Shown piece after piece: positions 17,829 to 26,538 of a stretch of DNA of 60,564 bases (position 1 is its first letter; every line of letters starts with the position of its first letter). Both the position numbers and the translations under genes were made by a program. The notes under the pieces are model-generated. The model made no database searches. It was not told the origin of the DNA and saw only the letters and a program-made list of their open reading frames with translations. The stretch comes from JADGRF01 sp036382515 (GTDB lineage Bacteria > Myxococcota_A > Polyangia > Polyangiales > JAFGIB01), in NCBI GenBank assembly GCA_036382515.1, contig DASVHQ010000103.1:1-60564 (forward strand). Reading direction: 5' to 3'.

Positions 17829-18271
17829 GCCTGCCGGGGCGTGTTGGGAGGGCGGGTCGCTCCCGGGCTCGGCAGAGTGTCCTCGGCACGACCGCCACGG
17901 CTTCGCAAGCGGCGCCTTGGGCCTGCGAAACGAGCCCGGGAACGACCCGCCCTCCCAACACGCTTCAGTAGCCAGATAGCCATGTCGACGTCAGCGGGAC
18001 GTGACTCGGCGTGAGGATCGGCACTAGTTGCTGCGAGCAACCGTGTCGTCGGCGTCAGACGACAACACTTGCTGCGATGTCGCGCCGCCTGCTCACTCCG
18101 CCATGACATTGAAGCGCTTGGGGTCGGCAGGTCGCTCTCGGGCTCGTTTCGCAGGCCCGAGGTGTTTCGTGCGAAGCCGTGGCGGTCGTGCCGAGGACAC
18201 TCTCCCGAGCCCGAGATCGACCTGCCGACCCCAAGCGCCCCGGCAGGTTGCGATCCACGCACAGTCCTGCA
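17829..18271 (-). repeat. R1 structured intergenic repeat, copy 3 (full, inverted)
   Basis: Full-length element in the opposite orientation: it starts CTGCCGGGGC, hairpin B comes first (GTGTTGGGAGGGCGGGTCGC at about 17840; complementary arm ending CCCTCCCAACACGC at 17963), then the spacer, then hairpin A (about 18116-18236) and the end GCCCCGGCAGGTTGCGAT. It sits between two same-direction genes (flavoprotein and hslO) and continues into an R2 segment. Confidence 0.88.
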
Positions 18272-18330
18272 CGCCGACCGTCCGCGCGCGCTCAGCCCAC
18301 CGCCCCCGAAGCACCGTTCGCCTCGATTTC
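18272..18330. repeat. R2 segment next to R1 copy 3
   Basis: Matches the 9252-9312 segment: GCCGACCGTCC, then CCGCCCCCGAAGCACCGTTC. It is joined directly to the end of R1 copy 3. The remaining bases to 18455 hold nothing recognisable apart from the presumed hslO promoter. Confidence 0.65.
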
Positions 18331-18455
18331 CTCCGAAGCACGGTCCGCCACAACGTCGCCCGCGAGCCCAACACGACCCACGGCCAAGCGCCAACCCCGC
18401 TTGCGCGCCGGCCCGCAGCTGGGCACGCTATACGATCCCGCCGTAACGAGGACCT

Positions 18456-19316
18456 ATGCCCGTGCCCAACAGCAGCGACAGCGCGCTGCGTGCGATGACC
18501 GACGATGGCGCCTTTCGCGTCGTCACCGTACGCACCACCGAAAGCGTGCGCCGCATGCTCGCCGCGCAATCGGTCTGGGGCCCAACGGCAGAGCGCCTCG
18601 GCGAGCTGGTCACCGGCGCGATCCTGGTGCGCGAAACCATGGCTCCCACGCACCGCCTGCAGGGCCTGTTGCGTAGTGCCGACGGCAAGAGCCGCTGGGT
18701 CGCCGATTCCCATCCGGACGGTGGCACGCGCGGCCTGTGCACCCGCCCCGACAAAGACGCCACGGGGTCGATCGAGGGCGGCATCCTCGAGGTCGTGCGC
18801 ACGCTCTACAACGGAGAGTTGCACCGCGGCGTAGTCGAGGTGCCGGCCGGCGGTGGCATGTCGGAAGCGATCATGACGTACTTGCAGACCTCGGAGCAGG
18901 TCGCCTCGATGCTCTCGGTCGCATGCGTGCTCGGTGACGATCACGTGATCGCAGCCGGCGGCTATCTCGTGCAGCTGCTACCCGAGGTAGGGCGCGGCCC
19001 GCTGGCCATCATGGCCGAGCGCCTCCGCGATTTTCAGGACATCCGCGCCTTGCTCGCCAACACCGACGCCGCGACCTCACCGCTGCTCGAAGAGCTGCTC
19101 TACGGCATGCCCTTCACGCGCCTCGAAGAACACCCGCTCGAGTGGAAGTGCCGCTGCAGCTCCGTGCGAGTGATGTCGAGCTTGTCGACCCTGCCGCGCA
19201 CCGATCTCAAGGAGCTGATCGAGGCCGGCCGACCGATCGAGCTGTCGTGCGACTTCTGCGGTGAGAAATACACCGTGAGCCCGCATGAGCTCATGGGCCT
19301 CTTGGACCAGAGCTAG
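18456..19316 (+). CDS. hslO: Hsp33 redox-regulated chaperone
   Basis: 286 residues, normal length. Hsp33 is a cytoplasmic holdase activated by oxidation of four zinc-bound cysteines. These are present near the C-terminus as CxC (WKCRCSS) and CxxC (SCDFCGEKY). Upstream features fit the family: the N-terminal substrate-binding domain with ELVTGAILVRETMAPTHRLQ and GGYLVQLLPE. The acyl-CoA ligase starts 9 bases after its stop, so the two are probably one transcript, although the functional link is unclear. R1 copy 3 lies immediately upstream. Confidence 0.93.
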   Translation: MPVPNSSDSALRAMTDDGAFRVVTVRTTESVRRMLAAQSVWGPTAERLGELVTGAILVRETMAPTHRLQGLLRSADGKSRWVADSHPDGGTRGLCTRPDKDATGSIEGGILEVVRTLYNGELHRGVVEVPAGGGMSEAIMTYLQTSEQVASMLSVACVLGDDHVIAAGGYLVQLLPEVGRGPLAIMAERLRDFQDIRALLANTDAATSPLLEELLYGMPFTRLEEHPLEWKCRCSSVRVMSSLSTLPRTDLKELIEAGRPIELSCDFCGEKYTVSPHELMGLLDQS

Positions 19317-19325
19317 GGGAATCCG

Positions 19326-21086
19326 ATGACCTACACGCCGCGCTATACCAATCTCGTGCAGCTCTTCACCACGGCGGTGGAGCGGTTCGGCACCCGCCCG
19401 CTCTTCGGCACGCGCCGGCCCGCCGGTTGGCACTGGACCACGTACTCCCAGTTCAGCGAGCTGGTGAATCAAGCGCGGGCGGGCCTTGCAGCCCTCGGCA
19501 TCGGCCCGGGTGATCGCGTCGCGGTGATCTCGAACAATCGCTTGGAGTGGGTCGTGTGCGCGTTCGGCACGTTCACGCGCGCAGCGGTCTACGTGCCCAT
19601 GTACGAGGCGCAGCTCGACCGCGACTGGCAATACATCCTGCGCGACAGCGCTGCCAAGGTGTGCCTGGTCGCGAGCCCTGCCATCGCCGGCCGCGTGCGC
19701 GCCTTGCAGCCAGAATTGCCCGACCTGCGCCACGTCATCGACTTCCAGGATGTCTCGTACACCGACCTGCTGGCTCGCGGCGCCGCGCACCCGGTGGCGG
19801 CAACGCAGCCGGCCGACCGCGACTGCGCGATGTACATCTACACTTCGGGCACGACGGGCAATCCCAAGGGCGTGGAACTCACCCACTACAACCTGGCGTC
19901 CAACGCCAGCGGTGTGCTCGAGGTCGCGCCGCTCGCCACGAACGAGCAAGAACGCTCACTGGCGTTTCTGCCCTGGGCGCACGTGTTCGGTGGTTGCGTC
20001 GAGATCAACGCGCTGATGGGGCACGGCGATGCGCTCGCGATCTGCGACAACACCGACAAGCTGATCGACTACCTGCCGGAGGTGCAACCCACGGTGCTCT
20101 TCGCCGTGCCGCGCATCTGGAACCGCATCTACGACAGCGTGCAGAAGCAGATCGCCGGCCGGCCCAAGCTCATCCAAGATCTCTTCCACGCCGCGATGCG
20201 CGCCAAGGCCAAGCAGCGCAATCAACAGCCTCTCGGCCGGCGCGAGCGGCTCAAGCTCGCGATCGCGGAGAAGCTGATCTTCGAAAAGGTGCGCGCGCGC
20301 TTCGGCGGGCGGCTGCGCTTTGCATTCTCGGGCGCCGCAGCGCTCTCGCGCGACGTGGCCGAATTCATCGACAACCTCGGCATCCTCGTCTACGAGGGCT
20401 ACGGCCTCACCGAGAGCAGCGGCTGCACCACCGCCAGCGCACCCGACCGCCGCCTGGGCGCCGTCGGCAAGCCGATCCCTGGCGTGCAGATCGAGATCGA
20501 CAAGTCCGCCGTGGGCGCGAATGGTGACGAGGGCGAGATCATCATCATGGGCAGCGGCGTGATGGCTCGCTACCACAACCAGATCGAAGAGACGCGCGGC
20601 GCATTCACCCCCAGCGGTGGGCTACGCACCGGCGACCTCGGGCGCATCGACGCCGACGGCTTCCTCTACATCACCGGTCGTGTGAAAGAAATCTACAAGC
20701 TCAGCAACGGCAAATATGTCGCGCCCACCCCGATCGAAGAAAAGCTGCAGCTCAGCCCCTACATCGCACAGTGCTTCCTGTTCGGCGCCGACAAGCCCCA
20801 CAACGTGGCGTTGATCGTACCCGACATGCAGGCGCTGGCTTCCTGGGCTAGCAGCGGCGGCATCGACCAGGCCACGTTGCTGACGGACCCACGCACCAGG
20901 GAGCTCTTGCGCCGTGAGATCGACGCGCAGAGCCGCGAGATCAAGGGCTACGAAGCCGTGCGCGACTTCGTGCTCGAGGCCGAGCCCTTCAGCACACAGA
21001 ACGACATGCTCACCCCCACGCTCAAGCTCAAGCGCCGAAACGTGATGAAGCGCTTCGGCGAGAAGCTCGAAGCTCTGTACAAGTAG
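19326..21086 (+). CDS. Long-chain fatty-acid-CoA ligase (AMP-forming)
   Basis: 586 residues. It activates fatty acids to acyl-CoA via acyl-AMP. All adenylation motifs are seen: YIYTSGTTGNPKGVELTH (P-loop), YGLTESSGCTT, GDLGRIDADGFLYITGR, and KLSNGKYVAPTPIEEKL near the C-terminal hinge and catalytic Lys region. It is closest to the FadD15/FAA1-type long-chain ligases. A TAGGGGA stretch before the ATG serves as ribosome-binding site. It is co-directional with hslO (9-base gap) and the AAA ATPase (46-base gap). Confidence 0.93.
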   Translation: MTYTPRYTNLVQLFTTAVERFGTRPLFGTRRPAGWHWTTYSQFSELVNQARAGLAALGIGPGDRVAVISNNRLEWVVCAFGTFTRAAVYVPMYEAQLDRDWQYILRDSAAKVCLVASPAIAGRVRALQPELPDLRHVIDFQDVSYTDLLARGAAHPVAATQPADRDCAMYIYTSGTTGNPKGVELTHYNLASNASGVLEVAPLATNEQERSLAFLPWAHVFGGCVEINALMGHGDALAICDNTDKLIDYLPEVQPTVLFAVPRIWNRIYDSVQKQIAGRPKLIQDLFHAAMRAKAKQRNQQPLGRRERLKLAIAEKLIFEKVRARFGGRLRFAFSGAAALSRDVAEFIDNLGILVYEGYGLTESSGCTTASAPDRRLGAVGKPIPGVQIEIDKSAVGANGDEGEIIIMGSGVMARYHNQIEETRGAFTPSGGLRTGDLGRIDADGFLYITGRVKEIYKLSNGKYVAPTPIEEKLQLSPYIAQCFLFGADKPHNVALIVPDMQALASWASSGGIDQATLLTDPRTRELLRREIDAQSREIKGYEAVRDFVLEAEPFSTQNDMLTPTLKLKRRNVMKRFGEKLEALYK

Positions 21087-21132
21087 CCGCGACGGCGCCC
21101 CAGGCACGCGGCGAATCTGTTAGCGTTGAAGC

Positions 21133-21750
21133 ATGACCGCGACGGCAGCCAACGGCGTAAACCACAACGGGAACGGCCGTTGCCGCATCGTGCTCACCGG
21201 CGGCCCTGGTGGTGGCAAGACGACCGCGGCAGACCTGTTCCGCCGGGAGCTCGGCGAGCGCGTCGTGGTCGTTCCCGAAGCGGCCACGCTGCTCTTCTCG
21301 GGAGGCTTCCCGCGCTCCAACGTGGCCCACGCGCGCCGCTCGGCGCAGTGCGCCATCTACCATGTGCAGACGCACCTCGAGAACGTGCAGTCGGCGCTCT
21401 ACCCGGACCGCATCCTCTTGTGTGACCGCGGAACCATGGACGGCGCGGCGTACTGGCCCGGTGAGCCCTCGGGCTTCTTCGAGACAGTCGGCAGCAGCGA
21501 GCAGCGCGAGCTCGAGCGCTACGACGCCGTGATCTTCTTCGAGAGTGCAGCTGTCGGCGGCATCTCGATCGAGGGCGGAAACCCGATCCGCATCGAGACC
21601 AACGACGAAGCGCTCGAGCTCGATCGCCGCCTGCGCGCGCTGTACTCCAAGCACCCACGGCTGGTGGTCGTCCCCCACAACGCTTCGTTCGTGAAGAAGA
21701 TCATGTTCGGCCTGGCGCTGCTCGAGAGCATGGTGGCGCAGCTGCGTTGA
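21133..21750 (+). CDS. AAA_28-type ATP-binding protein
   Basis: 205 residues, complete. Walker A is GGPGGGKT (residues 23-30). Further P-loop kinase-like motifs are VVPEAATLLFSGGFPR and LLCDRGTMDGAAYWPG (Walker-B-like CDRG). This pattern fits the AAA_28 (PF13521) group, which includes NadR-like kinases and many uncharacterised cytoplasmic proteins. The substrate is unknown. It follows the acyl-CoA ligase and precedes a GGDEF remnant. Confidence 0.8.
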   Translation: MTATAANGVNHNGNGRCRIVLTGGPGGGKTTAADLFRRELGERVVVVPEAATLLFSGGFPRSNVAHARRSAQCAIYHVQTHLENVQSALYPDRILLCDRGTMDGAAYWPGEPSGFFETVGSSEQRELERYDAVIFFESAAVGGISIEGGNPIRIETNDEALELDRRLRALYSKHPRLVVVPHNASFVKKIMFGLALLESMVAQLR

Positions 21751-21767
21751 TCCAGATCCACTCACTC

Positions 21768-22104
21768 GCGAACAGGGGACGTCGCCTGTCGCTACGGTGG
21801 CGAGGAGTTCGTCGTGATCCTCGTCGGCGCGCGCCTGTCGGATGGCGTGCGAATCGTCGAGAGCTGGCGCGAGCACTTCAGCCACGGCAGCGATGGGGAC
21901 CTGCCGCCGCGCGCAACGATCTCCGGGGGCGTGGCCGAATGGCAGCTGGACGAGACCGCGGCCGAGCTCTTCGCACGCGCCGACGCTGCGCTCTACTCGG
22001 CCAAGGACGCGGGGCGCGATCGTGTGATGCGTGCCAGCGCAGCCGCGGGCCTGCGCGTCAGCGTGCCGCAGCGACGCGCGGTCTCACGACCGCTCGGAGA
22101 CTGA
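21768..22104 (+). pseudogene. Remnant of GGDEF diguanylate cyclase (C-terminal half)
   Basis: The frame opens with GDVACRYGGEEFVVIL, containing the GGEEF active-site loop, and continues through TISGGVAEW and ARADAALYSAKDAGRDRV, the conserved end of GGDEF domains. The first half of the domain and any sensor part are missing: the frame begins inside the domain, 18 bases after the AAA gene. A start at GTG 21814 would omit the active site. It is most likely the leftover of a deletion that fused upstream DNA to the cyclase end. Confidence 0.8.
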
Positions 22105-22137
22105 GCGCGCGCACCGGGTGTGGCCGCCGCTGCACCA

Positions 22138-22350
22138 TCACTTGTGGCACTTCGGACAGATCCACCCGCTGGCCTGGGGATCGTAGAGTGCACCGCACGC
22201 GCCGCACACGAGCTGCTCGGGCATGACGCCTGCGGTGACGTTCCCGCGCGGCGTGGCGCGCGAACGCGTGGGCGGACGCCGACGCAGGACGCGCTTGGCC
22301 CACAGGACCACGAGCGTGACCAAGAGCAGGTAGAATAGCGGGCGCGGCAC
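22138..22350 (-). CDS. Small membrane-anchored zinc-ribbon protein
   Basis: 70 residues. An N-terminal transmembrane helix (FYLLLVTLVVLWAKRVL) is followed by a basic linker and a zinc ribbon with CGAC and CPKC pairs (LVCGACGALY ... GWICPKCHK). The overall plan recalls PP0621-like small proteins. Function unknown; it would be inner-membrane with the ribbon probably in the cytoplasm. It lies downstream of and co-directional with htpG across an intervening 31 bases. Confidence 0.75.
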   Translation of the reverse strand: MPRPLFYLLLVTLVVLWAKRVLRRRPPTRSRATPRGNVTAGVMPEQLVCGACGALYDPQASGWICPKCHK

Positions 22351-22381
22351 ACTGCTTAACTCGCAGTCACGCGCGCTGCCG

Positions 22382-24301
22382 TCAAGCGCTCGCTCCGCCT
22401 GCGGCCTGCATCAACGCGCTCAGCCGCTTCGCGAAACGCGCGGGATCGGGCAGCGGGCTGCCCTCGACCAAGAGCGCCTGGTCGTAGAGCAGCTCCACCC
22501 ACTCGGTGAGCACGGTCGAGTCGCTCTGCTTGTCGTGCTCGGCCTTCATGCGTTGCACGATCGGGTGGCCCGGGTTCAGCTCCAGAATGCGCTTCTGCTC
22601 CGGTAGGTCGTGCTGGTGCGAACGGATCAGGCGCTCGATGTGCGCAGGCAGACCGCCGCGGGGGATCACCAGACACGCCGGCGAATCGGTCAGGCGCTCG
22701 GACGCACGGACGTCGCTGACGTGTGCCGACAACACTTCCTTGCAGCGGCCGAGCAACGCGGCGAGCTCCGGATGCGCCGCGCTTTTGTCGTTGGCCTCCT
22801 CACCCTCTTTGCCCGCGCTGTCGGCGTCAGCGCCGCCTGTGTCCTCGCGCATCGCATCCACCAGCGGCTTGCCGTCGAATTCCGGCAAACCCTCGATCGC
22901 CCACTGATCGATGCCGTGCGTCATGTACAGCACTTCGTGACCGCGCTGCTTGAGCGCCTCGAGCTGCGGGCTCGCGTCGAGCAGGCTCTTGCTTGCGCCC
23001 TGGGCGTAGTAGAGCTTGGTCTGCCCTTCGGGCATGCGCTTGACGTAGTCGGCGAGCGACGTGAGCCCCTTGTCGGCGCTCGATTCGTAGCGCAGCAAGG
23101 GAGCGATCTTGTCGGCGTAGGAGGCGTCGAAGTGCAGCCCCTCCTTGAGCACGGGGCCGAATTTCTGCCAGAAGTCCAGGTAGTCGGCCTCGCGCTCGCT
23201 GGCGGTCTTGGCCAGGAGATCGAGCACGCGGCGCGTCACCTGCTTCTTGATGGTGCGTACGATCGCCGAGTCCTGCAAGAGCTCGCGCGAGACGTTCAGT
23301 GGCAGGTCGTCGGAGTCGATCACGCCGCGCACGAAGCGCAGCCACTTGGGCAGGAGCTCCTCGCAGTTGTCCATGATGAACACGCGACGCACGTACAGCC
23401 GCACGCCGTGCTTGAACTCGGGGTCGCTCAGCTCGAACGGCGCGCGCTTGGGCAGGAACAGAAGACCCGTGAACATCTGCGTGCCTTCCACGTGGAAGTG
23501 CGTGCGCGCGAGCGGGCCCTCGAAGTCGTGCGTGAGGTGTTTGTAGAACTCTTCGTACTGCTCGTCGCTCAGCTCTTTTTCGGGGCGCATCCAGAGCGCG
23601 CTCGCCTTGTTCACGGCCTCGAAGCGCGTTTCTTCTTTGCCGTCCTTGTCCTGGCGCTTGATGCACAGCTCGATCGGGTGCGAGATGAAGTCGGAGTAGC
23701 GCGCGACCAGCTCGCGCAGCCGCCACTCACGCGCGTAGTCCTCTTGCTCCTTCTTCAGGTGCAAGATCACGGAGGTGCCGACCTCGTCACGTCCCGCCGG
23801 CTCCACGATGAAGCTCTCCTGGCCGTCGGAGCTCCAACGAAACGCCTCATCGCTCCCCGCCGCACGGCTGATGACCTCGATGCGATCGGCCACCAGGTAC
23901 CCGCTGTAGAAGCCGACACCGAACTGACCGATCAGCTTGAGGTCATGTTGCTGCTGGGCTTGCTTGAGCTCCTCGACCAGCGCCTTGCTACCGGAGCGCG
24001 CCACCGTGCCCAGGTCACGCGTGAGCGTCTCACGCGACATCCCGATGCCGTTGTCCCAGATGGTCAGCGTCGCGGACTTCTCGTCCGGGATCAGCCGAAT
24101 CTTCGGCGTATGCCCCTCGGGCAAGAGCTTGGGCTGCTGGATGGCGGCGAAGCGCAGCTTGTCGAGCGCGTCGGCCGCGTTCGAGACGAGCTCGCGCAGG
24201 AACACGTCCTTGTTGCTGTAGAGGGAGTTGATCACCAAGCTCAGCACCTGGCTGACCTCGGCTTGGAACTGGTGGGTGGTTGCGCTATCGGCGCTGGCCA
24301 T
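22382..24301 (-). CDS. htpG: Hsp90-family chaperone HtpG
   Basis: 639 residues, standard length. The start at 24301 (MASADSATTHQFQAEV) is preferred over an extension to 24340. GHKL ATPase motifs are all present: LRELVSNAADALDKLRF, WDNGIGMSRETL, GQFGVGFYSGYLVADR and GTSVILHLK. Middle-domain motifs include LPLNVSRELLQDS. It is an ATP-dependent cytoplasmic chaperone. No heat-shock operator could be recognised in the 167 bases between it and the divergent ATPase gene. Confidence 0.96.
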   Translation of the reverse strand: MASADSATTHQFQAEVSQVLSLVINSLYSNKDVFLRELVSNAADALDKLRFAAIQQPKLLPEGHTPKIRLIPDEKSATLTIWDNGIGMSRETLTRDLGTVARSGSKALVEELKQAQQQHDLKLIGQFGVGFYSGYLVADRIEVISRAAGSDEAFRWSSDGQESFIVEPAGRDEVGTSVILHLKKEQEDYAREWRLRELVARYSDFISHPIELCIKRQDKDGKEETRFEAVNKASALWMRPEKELSDEQYEEFYKHLTHDFEGPLARTHFHVEGTQMFTGLLFLPKRAPFELSDPEFKHGVRLYVRRVFIMDNCEELLPKWLRFVRGVIDSDDLPLNVSRELLQDSAIVRTIKKQVTRRVLDLLAKTASEREADYLDFWQKFGPVLKEGLHFDASYADKIAPLLRYESSADKGLTSLADYVKRMPEGQTKLYYAQGASKSLLDASPQLEALKQRGHEVLYMTHGIDQWAIEGLPEFDGKPLVDAMREDTGGADADSAGKEGEEANDKSAAHPELAALLGRCKEVLSAHVSDVRASERLTDSPACLVIPRGGLPAHIERLIRSHQHDLPEQKRILELNPGHPIVQRMKAEHDKQSDSTVLTEWVELLYDQALLVEGSPLPDPARFAKRLSALMQAAGGASA

Positions 24302-24468
24302 GAAACGTGCCTCCTGTGCGTGGCGAAGCGGCAGGGGCACGCATGCACCTGCCGGCGAAACGGCGGCACCAAATTGAGCATGCCGGCGCCCCTGTCAAGC
24401 GCGTCGCCTACAGTGGCCCACCTCGAGTTTCGGAAAATCCCTGACCGTGGCGTATACTCGTGGCTTCG

Positions 24469-26532
24469 ATGGACGCACAGGACCGGCTGTTCGGGGAGAT
24501 TGCCGTTCGCCTGCAGCTGCTCAGCCGTGAACAGGTGGCAGCGTGCATCCACACCCAACAGGGCGAGGGGGCGGGCAAGCGCATCGGCGAGGTCGCGCTC
24601 GAGCTGGGCTTCATTTCGCCCGGCGGCGTGGAGCTGGTGCTCGAGCAGCAGCGCCGCGTGCTGGAGCGCAGGCGCGAAGCGCGACCGGCCGATAAGCCGC
24701 TCGCGGGTGCGGTGAAGGAGGAGCGTCCCCCGGCCGCAACAACTCATGACGAGCGCCCCACCTCGCGCGATCGCCGTGCCGATCTTACCCAGCCCCTGCT
24801 CACGCCGGAGTCGGCGCCGAAAGAAGCCAAGCTCACCGCCAGTCGCTACGACGAGATCGCCGACCCACCGGCGCACGCGGCTCTGCCACCCAAGCGCACC
24901 ATGGGGCAGACGCTCAAGGGTGCGGCGGAGGGGATCGCGCCAGCGCGCAGCGACAGCCTGCAGCTGGGCGCGACCCTGATCGCTCACGCGGCACCCGTCG
25001 TGTCGCCGCCGCCGCAGCCGTCAGCGGCAACGCCCGGCCCCCGAGAGCAGCCCGCGGCAGACACACGGGCGCCGCGTGATCCCGAGCGCGGTGCGGCTGC
25101 AGCGCCAAGCCCGGCGGACGACTATGACTTCGGAGCGCCGGCACCCGCACCGAAGGCGCCCTTGGCCGGCGCGGCCAGCCCCGGCGACAAGCCTCGCAAG
25201 GCGGCGACCGCCGGCACGTTGGTGCAACCGTTTGTCGCAGCCGCAAAGCGCGTACCCGCCGACCGCGCTTGGCGCAATCCCTCGCGACCACCACCGATTG
25301 CCCAGCCGCCGATCGAGTCAGAAGCGGCGCTCGTGGCTGCGAACCCGAGCACGCGCAAGTCGGGCACGCTCGCCTGGGTTCCTGCGCCACAACCGCCGAG
25401 CACCGGCGCAGCACCGCTCAAGCCGGCGCAGGCTGCGGCTCGACCGATCGCGCAGCGCCCCGCACCGGCGACGAGCGAGGCCGCGTACCTCGACCGCGTG
25501 CTCAAGCTCTCGCAAGAAGCCGGCGCCAGCGATCTGCACGCGCACAGCGGAGCACCGCTGCTCGCGCGCGTCGACGGAACGCTGTGGCCGCTGTCGGGCG
25601 ACGCGCCGCTACCGGCCGCGGCGGCCGAGCGCGTGATCGCCGAGATCATGAGCGACGAGCAGTGGGAAACGTTGATGCACGATGGCCACGTGGGCTTCGC
25701 GCACGAGGTCCCCGGCGTCGGGCGCTTCCGAGCACACGCCTTCCGGCAGGAACACGGCGTCGGCATCACGTTGCGCGTGCTCTCGCGCCGCGCACCCACG
25801 CCGGACGAGCTCGGCCTGCCCGCGCGCCTGCCGAAGCTCTGCAACGCGGGTCCTGGTCTGTACCTGTTCACGGGGCCGCTCGGTTCCGGCAAGAGCAGCA
25901 CGCTCACCGCCCTGCTCGACGCGGTGGCCGACGAACGCAGCTGGCACGTGGTGAGCGTGGAACGGCCGATCGAGATCCTGTACGCCGCCCGGCGCGCGTT
26001 CATCGTCCAGCGCGAGGTGCCCGCGCACGCGCCGAGCCTGGCGGCCGGAATCGAGCTTGCGCTGCGGGACACGCCCGATGCCATCGTGATCTCCGACCTG
26101 CAGGAGGCCGACGCGGTGCGGGCCGCGCTGCGCGCCGCGCGCGCGGGCTGCCACGTGTTCGCATGCCTGCGCGCCAGCTCCGCCGTGCAGACGCTGGCGC
26201 GCATGCTCGAGGCGTTTTCAGCTGACGAACAACCGAGCGCGCGCAACGACCTCGCGGACTACCTGCGTCTGGTCGTGAGTCAGCGCCTTCTGCCACAGGC
26301 CACAGGCCGCGGTCGCGTGCCGGCGCTCGAGGTGCTGGTGGCCAGCGCCCAGGTCAGCCACATGATCCGCGAGGACAAGCTCCTGCAGATCGGCGCTGTG
26401 CTGGCAGCTGGCAAAGCCGCTGGAATGCAGGCGCTCGACGACTCGCTCGAAGACTTGCTTCGCACCGGCACGATCACCGCGGACACGGCGCTGCGCTCTG
26501 CCCAGAAGAAGGAGCGGTTCAAGGCCGGTTGA
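24469..26532 (+). CDS. PilT/GspE-like ATPase with N-terminal T2SSE-N domain, degenerate
   Basis: 687 residues from ATG 24469 (a GTG at 24460 is possible). The N-terminal about 70 residues resemble the T2SSE_N/MshEN domain (RLQLLSREQVAACIHTQQ ... ALELGFISP). A long Ala/Pro-rich linker of about 250 residues is followed by a PilT-like ATPase half with Walker A GPLGSGKSS (about 470). The Walker B/Asp-box region is degraded: DAIVISDLQEAD where PilT has an LVGEMRDxET-type motif. It forms a tandem with the next gene (6-base gap). Retraction-type motor activity is doubtful; a regulatory role in twitching, secretion or gliding is inferred. Confidence 0.78.
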   Translation: MDAQDRLFGEIAVRLQLLSREQVAACIHTQQGEGAGKRIGEVALELGFISPGGVELVLEQQRRVLERRREARPADKPLAGAVKEERPPAATTHDERPTSRDRRADLTQPLLTPESAPKEAKLTASRYDEIADPPAHAALPPKRTMGQTLKGAAEGIAPARSDSLQLGATLIAHAAPVVSPPPQPSAATPGPREQPAADTRAPRDPERGAAAAPSPADDYDFGAPAPAPKAPLAGAASPGDKPRKAATAGTLVQPFVAAAKRVPADRAWRNPSRPPPIAQPPIESEAALVAANPSTRKSGTLAWVPAPQPPSTGAAPLKPAQAAARPIAQRPAPATSEAAYLDRVLKLSQEAGASDLHAHSGAPLLARVDGTLWPLSGDAPLPAAAAERVIAEIMSDEQWETLMHDGHVGFAHEVPGVGRFRAHAFRQEHGVGITLRVLSRRAPTPDELGLPARLPKLCNAGPGLYLFTGPLGSGKSSTLTALLDAVADERSWHVVSVERPIEILYAARRAFIVQREVPAHAPSLAAGIELALRDTPDAIVISDLQEADAVRAALRAARAGCHVFACLRASSAVQTLARMLEAFSADEQPSARNDLADYLRLVVSQRLLPQATGRGRVPALEVLVASAQVSHMIREDKLLQIGAVLAAGKAAGMQALDDSLEDLLRTGTITADTALRSAQKKERFKAG

Positions 26533-26538
26533 GCACGC

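Noticed and set aside
22610..24715. A 701-residue frame opposite htpG
   Set aside because: Overlaps htpG on the other strand and has shadow composition; htpG carries all Hsp90 motifs.
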